Shown here: positions 1-9,369 of the stretch, piece by piece
Position numbering within the stretch: the first letter of the stretch is position 1
How the letters are laid out: each line of letters opens with the position of its first letter
NCBI RefSeq assembly: GCF_008085905.1
Contig: NZ_VSFF01000013.1
Coordinates: 124,001 to 188,000 of the forward strand
From: Actinomadura syzygii
Lineage (GTDB): Bacteria; Actinomycetota; Actinomycetes; Streptosporangiales; Streptosporangiaceae
Length of the DNA stretch: 64,000 nucleotides
Direction: 5' to 3'
The notes under the pieces: model-generated
What the model was told of the DNA's origin: nothing
What the model saw: the letters and a program-made list of their open reading frames with translations, nothing else
Database searches by the model: none
Made by a program: the position numbers and the translations under genes

Positions 1-1792
<1,792 letters not shown>

Positions 1793-1832
1793 ACCACGTC
1801 GGCTAGGCCGCGCTGGCTGGGCCGCGCCGGGC

Positions 1833-2192
1833 TCAGCCGCGCGGGCCGCCGCCGGACCGCGAGATGATCCACTCGGTGGTGCGGCGGACGCGGACGATCC
1901 GGCGCCGCAACCGCGTCCGTTCGGGCGCGCCCGCCCGAGGCCGCCGGTCCCCGCCTCGCGGCCGTCCGGCCGCCGTGCCCGGCCCGGTGCTCGTCCCAGC
2001 GCTCGCTCCAGTGCTCGTCCCGGTGCTCGGCATCATGCTCCGCGCCGCCGCGGCGAGCAGGGACGCCGCCTCGGCCAGCTCGGCCAGTTCGCGCTCCTCC
2101 TCGCGGGGCCCGGACGCCCGCAGCACCCGGACGCAGGCCCCTTCGACCTCGGCCATCCGCGCGCCCAACCGCAGCAGCCCCTGGTCGCTCAT
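1833..2192 (-). CDS. small hypothetical protein
   Basis: An 119-residue product that I do not recognise. The ATG at 2192 is preceded by GGGGGCGAG at a usable distance; an upstream in-frame ATG at 2282 would add an Arg-rich stretch and is less likely. Residues ~1-55 look like an amphipathic helical region rich in Ala, Glu and Leu (REEERELAELAEAASLLAAA). The remainder is low-complexity (Ser/Thr/Gly, then Arg/Pro), probably disordered. It is monocistronic, convergent with the permease and divergent from the TerB-like gene. Composition suits a coding frame, but there is no domain to confirm it. Confidence 0.4.
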   Translation of the reverse strand: MSDQGLLRLGARMAEVEGACVRVLRASGPREEERELAELAEAASLLAAAARSMMPSTGTSTGASAGTSTGPGTAAGRPRGGDRRPRAGAPERTRLRRRIVRVRRTTEWIISRSGGGPRG

Positions 2193-2389
2193 CGTCGTCT
2201 CGCCCCCGTGCGTCGTGGCGTATCTCCTTCGTCTGCGCCTCTGTCTCAAGGATGCTCCGCGGGCGCGCGGGGTTCGACTCATTTCCCGACACCCTGTCGT
2301 TAGGGATGTCGTAAGGCGAGCGGCGCCGCCCGTCCGCCCGGATCTGCTACTACATTTGTGGCAGAAAGCCGACGAGCGAAGGATGACAC

Positions 2390-2845
2390 ATGCCTTTCTG
2401 GGACAAGCTGCGTGAGTCCACCCAGACCATGCAGACTCAGCTCCTCAGCAAGAAGAACGAGCTCAAGAGCGGTGCGTTCCGCGACGCGAGCATGGCGATG
2501 TGCGCGCTGGTCGCCGCCGCCGACGGCAGCGTCGACCCGGCCGAGCGGCAGCGCACCGCGTCGCTGATCGCCTCCAACGAGGTGCTGCAGAACTTCCCGG
2601 CCGACGACCTGCAGCGCCGCTTCAACGACTACGTCTCCAAGCTGACCGCCGACTTCGACTTCGGCAAGGTGTCGGTGCTCCAGGACATCGGCAAGACCAA
2701 GAAGAAGCCCGCCGAGGCACGCGCCGTCATCCAGATCGGCATCGTGATCGGCGGCGCGGACGGCCACTTCGACGACCAGGAGAAGGCCATCGTCCGCGAG
2801 GCGTGCTTCGCCGTCGGCCTCGACCCCGCCGAATTCGAGCTCTGA
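2390..2845 (+). CDS. TerB-family tellurite resistance-like protein
   Basis: A 151-residue all-helical protein matching the TerB family. The core shows the family pattern of acidic metal-binding helices: ADGSVDPAERQ at about residues 44-54 and GGADGHFDDQEKAIVREAC near 120-138, in two related halves. TerB proteins are associated with stress and tellurite resistance and are often expressed alone as small cytosolic proteins; the biochemical role is unsettled. The usual TerC/TerD partners are absent here, so a specific tellurite function should not be assumed. The start ATG follows a weak GAAGGATG site. Its stop codon lies inside a perfect palindrome shared with the convergent M56 gene. Confidence 0.8.
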   Translation: MPFWDKLRESTQTMQTQLLSKKNELKSGAFRDASMAMCALVAAADGSVDPAERQRTASLIASNEVLQNFPADDLQRRFNDYVSKLTADFDFGKVSVLQDIGKTKKKPAEARAVIQIGIVIGGADGHFDDQEKAIVREACFAVGLDPAEFEL

Positions 2846-2863
2846 CCCGGCCGGGCCGGGTCA
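2843..2863. terminator. bidirectional terminator palindrome holding both stop codons
   Basis: Perfect inverted repeat with arms TGACCCGGCC and GGCCGGGTCA around a single G. The left end is the TGA stop of the TerB-like gene and the right end is the stop of the convergent M56 gene, so the hairpin forms in both transcripts. No U-tract is present, as is usual for high-GC actinobacterial terminators. Confidence 0.65.
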
Positions 2864-3754
2864 CCCGAAGGCGAGCAGCGACACCAGGCACGACACGAGG
2901 ACGTGGTCGAGTTGCAGCGTCGTCGCGGTCAGCGTGCCGGTGACGACGCCGTTGCCCATGAACAGCAGCGGGCCGGTGACCGCGTTCTTCGCCGGGGCCG
3001 TGCCGCGCAGCGCCTCCACGCGCTGGACGACCCCCGAGTCGGCGAACGCGGCGCCCGGCCCGGCGGCCAGGGGCTGGGCCAGGGCCACCTTCGCGATCGT
3101 GCGGGCGACCAGGGTCCGGTCGCCGACGGCCTCGGCGGCGTCCTCGTCCGCCCAGCGCTCCACCGCGAGGCGCAGCCGCGCGCGCAGCGCCCCGAGCGGC
3201 GGCAGGACGGCCGCCGCGAGCAGCCCGGCCGCGAGGTAGCGGTGGTGCCGGTGCCGCAGGTGCGACGTCTCGTGCTGGAACACGACGTGCAGCTCCCGGG
3301 TCGTCAGCCTGCTCAGCAGCCCGCGGGAGAGGAGCACCCCGCCGTCCCGTCCCGGCACCGCGACGGCGATCGGGACGTCGGTCTCCAGCGGCTCCCCGGC
3401 CGCCGCCGTCCGCGCGGCGCGCAGCTCGCGCGTCCAGCGGACCGCCGTCCAGGCCGCCGCGCCCAGCCCGGCGAGCGTCAGGACGAACGCCGGGACGCCG
3501 ACCAGGTCGGGCACCGGCCGGTCGTCCCCGAACAGCGCCCATTCGGGGACGTGCGCGGCGGCGGACGGCGCCAGCGACGCCGCGTAGTTGATCCCGACGA
3601 AGATCCCGGTGCCGAGCGCGGCCGTCGCCGCCATCGCCGCCGTCGTCGCGAGCAGCCGCGCCGACCAGGCCGGGTGCAGCGGCAGCGGCGCCCGGCCGAG
3701 CGCCGTTCCCAGCGTCAGCATGATCGTCAGGGGCAGGAAGGTGAACCAGGTCAC
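2861..3754 (-). CDS. M56 (BlaR1-like) membrane metallopeptidase
   Basis: A 297-residue integral membrane zinc peptidase of the M56 family. The zinc motif HETSH is visible about two-thirds along (VFQHETSHLRHRHH), followed by the downstream acidic ligand region ERWADEDA. Hydrophobic segments flank it at the N-terminus (residues ~5-60), at ~85-105, after the motif and at the C-terminus. Unlike BlaR1/MecR1 there is no extracellular penicillin-sensor domain, so this is the short actinobacterial form. It starts at GTG 3754, overlapping the stop of the upstream blaI-like gene by four bases (GTGA), so the two are translationally coupled. The family role is to inactivate the cognate BlaI repressor by proteolysis; the signal sensed here is unknown. 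Confidence 0.85.
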   Translation of the reverse strand: MTWFTFLPLTIMLTLGTALGRAPLPLHPAWSARLLATTAAMAATAALGTGIFVGINYAASLAPSAAAHVPEWALFGDDRPVPDLVGVPAFVLTLAGLGAAAWTAVRWTRELRAARTAAAGEPLETDVPIAVAVPGRDGGVLLSRGLLSRLTTRELHVVFQHETSHLRHRHHRYLAAGLLAAAVLPPLGALRARLRLAVERWADEDAAEAVGDRTLVARTIAKVALAQPLAAGPGAAFADSGVVQRVEALRGTAPAKNAVTGPLLFMGNGVVTGTLTATTLQLDHVLVSCLVSLLAFG

Positions 3755-4122
3755 CCGGCGTCCTCCGGCCGGTCGGCGACGTCGAGGAACTCGCGCAGCG
3801 CGCGCGCCTCGTCCGCGCTGAGCGACCGCGCGAACCGGCTCAGCACGCCGCCCGGGTCGCTGGCGTGGCGGAGCTGGTCGTGCATGCGTCCCGCGACGAG
3901 GGCCGACTCGTCCACGGCGAGCCGGTAGCGGTAGGACCGCCCGGACCGGGTGCGCGACACGAGCCTCTTCTCGTGCAGCCGGTGCAGGATCGTGTTCACC
4001 GTCGTGTAGGCGGGGTCGCCGTCGAGCCGCGCCACGATCTCGGCCGTGCTCGCGTGCCCGCCGAGCCCGGCCAGCGCGGCGAGGACCTCCGCCTCCAACT
4101 GCCCGAGCGGTCTGCGCGGCAC
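3751..4122 (-). CDS. BlaI/MecI-family transcriptional repressor
   Basis: A 123-residue winged-helix regulator. The GTG at 4122 is chosen because AAAGGGAGG sits just upstream; a longer frame begins at 4170. The product shows the BlaI order: LGQLEAEVLAAL at the start, the recognition region TAEIVARL...YTTVNTILHRL and the wing GRSYRYRL, then a dimerising C-terminal helix pair. BlaI-type repressors bind palindromic operators in front of their own operon and are removed by the partner M56 peptidase. The coupled gene downstream is that peptidase, so the pair forms a self-contained sensing module, commonly linked to cell-envelope or antibiotic stress. Confidence 0.88.
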   Translation of the reverse strand: MPRRPLGQLEAEVLAALAGLGGHASTAEIVARLDGDPAYTTVNTILHRLHEKRLVSRTRSGRSYRYRLAVDESALVAGRMHDQLRHASDPGGVLSRFARSLSADEARALREFLDVADRPEDAG

Positions 4123-4193
4123 CGGCCCACCTCCCTTTGACGGCCTGCGTCCGGCCTGCGTCCGGCTCAAGATAGACCACCGCTGAGGTCCCG

Positions 4194-6233
4194 TCAGCCC
4201 GGACGGCGGAGGGCGATCATGGCCATGTCGTCGATGCCCGCGGTCGGGAGGTGGCCGATCAGGCCGTCGCAGAAGGCGGCGAGCGGTAGCCCGGCGAGTT
4301 CGCCCGCCCGCTCGCGGAGCCGTCCGAGGCCGATGTTCAGGTTCTCGCCCGGCCGTTCGACCAGGCCGTCGGTGTAGAGCAGCAGGGTGTGGCGGGGCGG
4401 CAGGCCCAGCGTCGCGCTGCGAAAGGGCGGGTCGAAGAGGTCGCCGAGGCCGAGCAGGGGGTTGGTGCCGTCCTCCAGGAGGCGGGAGTCGCCGTCCGGG
4501 CCGACGAGGAGCGGCGGCGGGTGGCCCGCCGTGGCGTAGCTGAGGCGCGGCTCGCCCGGCTCGGGTTCCTCGATCTTGGCGAGGGCGCAGGTGGCCGTGC
4601 CGTCCGGGGTCAGCGTGGCCATGGCGATGTTCAGCCGCCGCAGGATCTCCCCGGGCGGGCCCTCGCGGTCAACGATCAGCCCCCGCAGGATGTTCCTGAG
4701 CTGGCTCATCGCGACCGCGGCGGCGAGGTCGTGCCCCGCCACGTCGCCGATCGCGAGGACGAGCGCGCCGTCCGGCAGGACGAACGAGTCGTACCAGTCG
4801 CCGCCCACCTCGGCGGTCGCGGGGCTCGGCCGGTAGCGGGCGACGATCTCGCGGTCGGGCACGGCGGGCGGCTCCGCGAGCAGGCTGTGCTGGAGGGCCA
4901 GCGCGACCTGGTGGGTGCGCTGGTACTGGATGGCGCTGCTCAGCGCGTCGTGGGCGTGGTCGAAGAGCTGGCCGAGCAGGGCGACGTCGTCCCCGCTGAT
5001 CGGCTCGCGGTCGGCGGTGGCGGCGGCGGTCACGACGGCGGCGACCGTCCCGTCCACGGTCACCGGGAGCATGACGACGCTGTTCGCGCTCGCCTTGACG
5101 AGCCAGTCGCGGGTGGCCTCGGGCAGCAGGCCGCGCGGCGGCTCGCCGGGCGGGAAGGTCCGGTGCAGCGGGCGGCGGCGCCGGACCGTCCGGGTGAACT
5201 CGCTGTCGGCGGCGAACCACTCCTCGCCGGACGGCGGCTGGCGCGGCAGCCCGGCCCGCGCGGCGGTCGCGACGCGCTCGGCGACGACCGGCGCGCCGCC
5301 CCGCCGGTCGGTGAAGTCGGGCAGCAGGTGGACGCCGCACCCGTCGGCGATCGCCGGGACGAGGACGTCCGCGAGCGCGCCGAGCATCTCCCGCACCCCG
5401 GCGTGCTCGGCGGTCGCGACGGCGGCGCGCTCCAGCAGTTCCCTGCGGCGCTCCTGCCGCCAGCGCTGCTCGATGTCGACGCACGTCCCGACCCATTCGA
5501 CGATGGCGCCGTCCTCGAAGACGGGCGCGGAGTGGATCTCGAAGTGCCGGTGGTCGCCGTCGACGGTGCGCAGCCGGTAGACGTACTCCCACGGGCGGGC
5601 GTCCTGGATGGCCGCGCGCCACGACCGGTAGGCGGGTTCGCGATCGTCCGGATGCAGCGCCCGCAGCCACCCCCGGCCCCGGAACTCCTCCCACGTCTGC
5701 CCGGTGACCCGCTCCCAGCCGGGGCTCGGCTCGATGGGCTCGCCCTCCGGGTTCGTCACCCAGACGATGTCCGCGCTGACCCGCAGGAGGCTCTGGAACC
5801 TGTGCAGGGCGCGGCGGTGCCGCTCGACCGTGTGGTCGGCCTGCTGGGCGGCCATCACGTGCCTGGTGACGTCCACGACCAGGATGAGGATGCCCGGCCT
5901 GTCGGTGGAGATCCTGGACAGGCTGAACGAGAAGAACCGCTCCTCGTACCCGCTGTCGGGGTAGTAGAGGCTGATCGGGGCCTCGGCGAGGCTGACCGGG
6001 AGGCCGGTGGACAGGACGCGGTCGAACAGGTCGAGGTAGTCCTCCTGGAGGAGGTCGCGGAACGTCTCGCGCATCGGCCGTCCGGGGGCCCGGTCCCCGA
6101 AACTCCTGCGGAACGCCTCGTTGGTGTAGGTGAGGGTGTGGTCCGGGCCGGTGGTGATGGCGACGCCGACCGGGGCGGGATCGAACAGCTCCGGCGCCTT
6201 GCCGTGGTACTCCTCCTTCCAGGCGTCGTCCAT
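4194..6233 (-). CDS. PAS-PAS-GAF-SpoIIE (PP2C-type) serine phosphatase
   Basis: A 679-residue multidomain signalling protein. The ATG at 6233 is preferred because GAGGGGA precedes it; a longer frame begins at 6281. Domains in order: PAS (~15-130, with the TYTNEAFRRSFGDR pattern), PAS with PAC (~140-260, including ERVTGQTWEEFRG and WVGTCVDIE), GAF (~280-430) and a SpoIIE/RsbU-type PP2C phosphatase (~455-675). The phosphatase keeps the metal-binding GGDWYDSF and IGDVAGHDLAAAVAMSQLR motifs and the late DDMAMIALR aspartates. Such proteins dephosphorylate anti-anti-sigma factors in partner-switching control of sigma factors. No kinase or antagonist gene is adjacent, so the target is unknown. It is monocistronic and divergent from the MaoC gene. 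Confidence 0.9.
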   Translation of the reverse strand: MDDAWKEEYHGKAPELFDPAPVGVAITTGPDHTLTYTNEAFRRSFGDRAPGRPMRETFRDLLQEDYLDLFDRVLSTGLPVSLAEAPISLYYPDSGYEERFFSFSLSRISTDRPGILILVVDVTRHVMAAQQADHTVERHRRALHRFQSLLRVSADIVWVTNPEGEPIEPSPGWERVTGQTWEEFRGRGWLRALHPDDREPAYRSWRAAIQDARPWEYVYRLRTVDGDHRHFEIHSAPVFEDGAIVEWVGTCVDIEQRWRQERRRELLERAAVATAEHAGVREMLGALADVLVPAIADGCGVHLLPDFTDRRGGAPVVAERVATAARAGLPRQPPSGEEWFAADSEFTRTVRRRRPLHRTFPPGEPPRGLLPEATRDWLVKASANSVVMLPVTVDGTVAAVVTAAATADREPISGDDVALLGQLFDHAHDALSSAIQYQRTHQVALALQHSLLAEPPAVPDREIVARYRPSPATAEVGGDWYDSFVLPDGALVLAIGDVAGHDLAAAVAMSQLRNILRGLIVDREGPPGEILRRLNIAMATLTPDGTATCALAKIEEPEPGEPRLSYATAGHPPPLLVGPDGDSRLLEDGTNPLLGLGDLFDPPFRSATLGLPPRHTLLLYTDGLVERPGENLNIGLGRLRERAGELAGLPLAAFCDGLIGHLPTAGIDDMAMIALRRPG

Positions 6234-6391
6234 GCCGTCCCCTCGGTTGCCGGTTGCGCCTTCCCCTGCCCCTACCCTCACTAGCAGGGGACATGACCGT
6301 CCGTACGTCCGCCCATGGACAAACCGGGAGGCGGCGTCTTGTGCCGCCGCGGCATTGCCCGCCGCCGGGCCGAATCGTGAGGATCGGCGGC

Positions 6392-6844
6392 ATGAGACGT
6401 TTCGCGGACCTCGCCGAGTTCGCCGCCGCGAAGGGCGAGCACCTCGGCCACAGCCCCTGGCGCAAGGTGACCCAGCACCGGATCGACCTGTTCGCCGAGG
6501 CGACCGGCGACCACCAGTGGATCCACGTGGACCCGGAGCGCGCGGCGGACGGCCCGTTCGGCGGCACCATCGCGCACGGATACCTCACGCTGTCGCTGGT
6601 CAGCGCGTTCATGCCGGAGATCTTCCACGTGGACGGGGTGGCGATGGGCGTCAACGTCGGGCTCAACCGCGTCCGCTTCCCCTCGCCGGTCAGGACGGGC
6701 GCGCGCGTGCGGGGCGGCGCCGAGCTGGTCGACGTGAAGAACTCCCCGGCGGGGAAGCTGGCGACGGTGCGGGTCACGGTGGAGGTCGAGGGCGAGAAGC
6801 GTCCGGCGTGCGTCGCGGACACGCTGTCGCTGTACGTCCCGTGA
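6392..6844 (+). CDS. MaoC-family (R)-specific hydratase-like protein
   Basis: A 150-residue single hot-dog-fold protein. The ATG at 6392 follows GAGGATCGG; longer upstream frames lack a site. The hydratase-2 motif is present as FAEATGDHQWIHVD, giving the catalytic Asp and His about residues 40-45, followed by PFGGTIAHGYLTLSL, the conserved glycine and helix of the family. Members hydrate trans-2-enoyl-CoA or act on related thioesters in fatty acid or polyhydroxyalkanoate metabolism. The short length matches single-domain actinobacterial MaoC proteins. It is not in an operon; the region after its stop consists of a 17-bp tandem repeat. Confidence 0.85.
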   Translation: MRRFADLAEFAAAKGEHLGHSPWRKVTQHRIDLFAEATGDHQWIHVDPERAADGPFGGTIAHGYLTLSLVSAFMPEIFHVDGVAMGVNVGLNRVRFPSPVRTGARVRGGAELVDVKNSPAGKLATVRVTVEVEGEKRPACVADTLSLYVP

Positions 6845-6900
6845 GGCGGTGCGTCCCGTGAGGCGGTGCGTCCCGTGAGGCGGTGCGTCCCGTGAGGCGG
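6841..6900. repeat. 17-bp tandem repeat, three and a half copies
   Basis: The unit GTGAGGCGGTGCGTCCC occurs at 6841-6857, 6858-6874 and 6875-6891, followed by a partial fourth copy to 6900. The three full copies are identical. The first copy contains the TGA stop of the MaoC gene, so the repeat probably grew by slippage from the gene's own 3' end into the convergent gap before the methyltransferase stop. Confidence 0.9.
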
Positions 6901-6904
6901 GCGG

Positions 6905-7747
6905 TCAGGGCTTGCGGGCCACGGCCGCGTACATGTTGGTGGCCGTGTCGGGAAGCGGGGCGACGCCGGGCTCGGGACGCCAGCGCGGCATCGGGACGAC
7001 CCCGGGCGCGAGGATCTCCAGGCCGGTGAACAGCCGCTCCACCTCGGCGCGGTCGCGCAGGTGCATCGGGATCCCGCTGCGCGTGTACTGCTCGGCGAGC
7101 CGCCGCGACTCGGGCGCGAGGTCCCCGGTCGGGACGGTGACAGCGACGTGGCTGCCGGACGCGAGCGGACCGACCAGCGCCTCGACCAGGCCCTGCGCGT
7201 CCGCGACGAACTGGAGCATCGCGATCACGGTGAGCGCGACCGGCCGGCCGAGGTCGACGAGCCCGTGCAGGACGCGGTCGCCGAGCAGCGCCTCCGGGTC
7301 GCGCATGTCGGCCTGGATGTAGGCGGTGCGGCCCTCGGCGGTGCTGGTCAGCAGCTCGCGCGCGTGCGCGAGGACGACGGGGTCGTTGTCGACGTACACG
7401 ATCTTGGCGTCCGGCGCGATCGTCTGGACGACCTCGTGCAGGTTCGGCGAGGTCGGGATGCCGCTGCCGACGTCGACGAACTGCCGGAGGCCGAGCCCGG
7501 TGAGGTAGCGGGCCATCCGCCGCATGCACGCCCGGTTGGCGAGCATCGACGTGCGCAGCCCCGGCCAGCCCGCGAGCACCTCGGCGGCGGTCTCGCGGTC
7601 GGGGGCGAAGTTGTCCTCGCCGCCGATGATGTAGTTGTACACGCGCGCCGAGTGCGGCCGGTCGGTCTGCAGTTCGCTCGGGTCGAGGCGGCTCTGGGGT
7701 TCGAGGCGGCCGTGCGGTTCGAGGCGGCCCTGCGGGGCGTCCGGCAT
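6905..7747 (-). CDS. SAM-dependent methyltransferase, Methyltransf_19 (DUF574) family
   Basis: A 280-residue member of the actinobacterial Methyltransf_19 family. The ATG at 7747 has AGGCAGGA upstream. After a repetitive N-terminus, the family start signature RPHSARVYNYIIGGEDNF is seen, then the SAM-binding region FVDVGSGIPTSPNLHEV and the acidic end of strand two, IVYVDNDPVVLAHARELL; the C-terminus ends in the family-typical AAVARKP. These proteins are numerous in actinomycetes, often beside WhiJ-like XRE regulators, but no substrate is established. Residues ~3-20 carry RLEP repeats coded by an 18-bp tandem repeat. A paralogue lies at 18664-19464. Confidence 0.88.
   Translation of the reverse strand: MPDAPQGRLEPHGRLEPQSRLDPSELQTDRPHSARVYNYIIGGEDNFAPDRETAAEVLAGWPGLRTSMLANRACMRRMARYLTGLGLRQFVDVGSGIPTSPNLHEVVQTIAPDAKIVYVDNDPVVLAHARELLTSTAEGRTAYIQADMRDPEALLGDRVLHGLVDLGRPVALTVIAMLQFVADAQGLVEALVGPLASGSHVAVTVPTGDLAPESRRLAEQYTRSGIPMHLRDRAEVERLFTGLEILAPGVVPMPRWRPEPGVAPLPDTATNMYAAVARKP
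7681..7734. repeat. 18-bp in-frame tandem repeat in methyltransferase N-terminus
   Basis: Three 18-bp units (7681-7698, 7699-7716, 7717-7734) share the core TCGAGGCGG and encode successive RLEP/RLDP blocks near the start of the methyltransferase. Units two and three differ at a single base. Being in frame, copy-number change would only lengthen a flexible N-terminal arm. Confidence 0.75.
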
Positions 7748-7864
7748 GTCCGTCCTGCCTTTCGGTCGCGGGCGCCGGGAGCGGCGCTCCCTACAGCAGA
7801 GCACGGCGGTCGGCTCCGGCGAAGGGCGGCGGCCGGACGGGCGCCGGACGCGGCGAAACCCGCG

Positions 7865-7897
7865 GCCGGCCGGACGACCCGAGCTCGTCCGGCCGGC
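7865..7897 (-). terminator. strong hairpin after the PQQ-type dehydrogenase
   Basis: Perfect 13-bp inverted repeat: GCCGGCCGGACGA and TCGTCCGGCCGGC around a 7-nt loop, 40 bp past the stop of the dehydrogenase gene on the minus strand. It likely terminates that transcript and insulates the downstream methyltransferase gene. No U-tract. Confidence 0.7.
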
Positions 7898-7936
7898 GCA
7901 GGCGGTCCAGCCGCGGGAGCGCCGGAAGCGACCCGG

Positions 7937-9058
7937 CTAGCGGCTCTTCTTCGGGAAGCTGATCACGCGGTCGTCGGTCGCGGCGGGCGAGCCGCGGCCG
8001 TCCCGGTTGCTCGTCATGATCCAGAGGCTGCCGTCCGGGGCGAGGGAGACGGTGCGGATCCGCCCGTAGGTGCCCGAGAGGACGGCGGTCGGGGCGCCGG
8101 ACGTGCCGCCCTTGCCGTCCAGCGGGACCGTCCAGAGCCGCCGTCCGCCGACGGCCCCGGCGTACAGGGTGTCGCCCACCACGGCGGCGCCGCTGGGCGA
8201 CGCCTCCCGCGTCTGCCAGACGACGAGGGGGTCGATGTAGGTGGGCTCGCCGCCCTTGCCCTCGACGTTCGGCCAGCCGTAGTTGCCGCCGGGGACGATG
8301 TGGTTGATCTCGTCCCAGGAGTTCTCGCCGAACTCGGTGGCGTACATCTGGCCGTTGCCCCAGGCGACGCCCTGCACGTTGCGGTGGCCGAGGGAGTAGA
8401 CCCGGGAGTTCGGGAACGGGTTGTCGGCGGGCGGGGTGCCGTCCGGGTTCATCCGCAGGATCTTCCCGGACGGGGAGTTCTTGTCCTGGGCGTTGGTCCG
8501 CGTCCCGGCGTCGCCGACGGTGGCGTAGAGCTTCCCGTCGGGGCCGAAGGCGATGCGGCCGCCGTCATGGAAGGTGTTCTTCGGGATGCCCGAGTAGAGC
8601 ACCTCCTGCTGCGCGGGCGACGCGAGCTTGAACCGGACGATCCGGTTGTCGGACGAGGACGTGTAGTACGCGTAGACGTACCCGTCCTGCTCGTAGGTCG
8701 GGGAGACGGCGAGGCCGAGCAGCCCGCCCTCGCCCGTGGACACGGGACCGGTGAGCTTGGCCACCTCGGTCGGGGTGGTCGAGCCCGGGGCCAGCTTGAG
8801 GACGCGGCCGGACGGCCGTTCCGAGATGAGCGCGCTGCCGTCGGGCAGGAACGCGAGGCCCCAGGGCACGGTCAGGTTGGTGGCGAGCACCTTGGGGGCG
8901 TTGAAGTCGAACGCGGGGTCGGCGGCGCGCGCCGCGGCCGGACCGGCCGGGACGGGCGCCGCCGCGGCGGCGGGGACGGGCAGCGCGGCCGCGACCGCCA
9001 TGGCGGTGACCACGGCGGGCGTACGCAGCGAACGGGAAAACGCGGCGGGGAGCTTCAT
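7937..9058 (-). CDS. secreted PQQ-dependent sugar (glucose/sorbosone-type) dehydrogenase
   Basis: A 373-residue protein of the soluble quinoprotein glucose/sorbosone dehydrogenase family, a six-bladed beta-propeller. The ATG at 9058 opens a signal peptide: MKLPAAFSRSLR then a hydrophobic core and an Ala-rich cleavage region ending near residue 45. The mature part shows the family blocks VPWGLAFLPDGSALISER, GLLGLAVSP, FHDGGRIAFGPDGKLYATVGDAG, YSLGHRNVQGVAW and GGNYGWPNVEGKGG. These contain the HDGGR region around the catalytic histidine and the GHRN segment near PQQ. It likely oxidises aldose sugars outside the membrane. Whether this strain makes PQQ cannot be seen here. Monocistronic. Confidence 0.88.
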   Translation of the reverse strand: MKLPAAFSRSLRTPAVVTAMAVAAALPVPAAAAAPVPAGPAAARAADPAFDFNAPKVLATNLTVPWGLAFLPDGSALISERPSGRVLKLAPGSTTPTEVAKLTGPVSTGEGGLLGLAVSPTYEQDGYVYAYYTSSSDNRIVRFKLASPAQQEVLYSGIPKNTFHDGGRIAFGPDGKLYATVGDAGTRTNAQDKNSPSGKILRMNPDGTPPADNPFPNSRVYSLGHRNVQGVAWGNGQMYATEFGENSWDEINHIVPGGNYGWPNVEGKGGEPTYIDPLVVWQTREASPSGAAVVGDTLYAGAVGGRRLWTVPLDGKGGTSGAPTAVLSGTYGRIRTVSLAPDGSLWIMTSNRDGRGSPAATDDRVISFPKKSR

Positions 9059-9369
9059 GGGAGGCACGCCTTTTCTACCGGCGGGCAGGTCACGTTGATC
9101 ACACGACCTCGGGAGCATTCCGGAGACAACTTACCCGCCCCACTAGGCGCTGTGAAGTTCTACTTTTTCACCTTTCACATTTTGTCCAACCGTAGGAAAT
9201 AGAAAGCCCTCGCGGCGGCGCGGATTTTACGGAAATGGGGAAGTCAGCGGGTATACCAGTGCGAAGTGAAACCCGTTCGGCCGCGGCTGTCGATCCGGGC
9301 GGTCCCCGTTCGTGTAGAGGGTGGGACGCGGGCCGCCGGGCCCGCGCGCGAGACGGAGGTGGAACGACG
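9059..9369. other. divergent intergenic region, no gene
   Basis: 311 bases between the divergent dehydrogenase and SMP-30 genes. The middle (about 9150-9240) is clearly richer in A and T than the surroundings and includes a small dyad GTGAA...TTCAC (9152-9156 and 9167-9171). Promoters for both genes are expected here, but I could not pick confident -35/-10 pairs. Confidence 0.5.

Noticed and set aside
2903..3928. Long open frame opposite the M56/BlaI genes
   Set aside because: It is an Arg/Gly/Pro-rich antisense shadow of two well-supported genes; high GC keeps third-position frames open.
4389..6284. 631-residue open frame opposite the phosphatase
   Set aside because: No domain, shadow composition, and complete overlap with the PAS-GAF-SpoIIE gene.
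9152..9171. GTGAA...TTCAC dyad as an operator
   Set aside because: Arms of five bases in A/T-rich DNA are too short to stand out, and no promoter fits around it.
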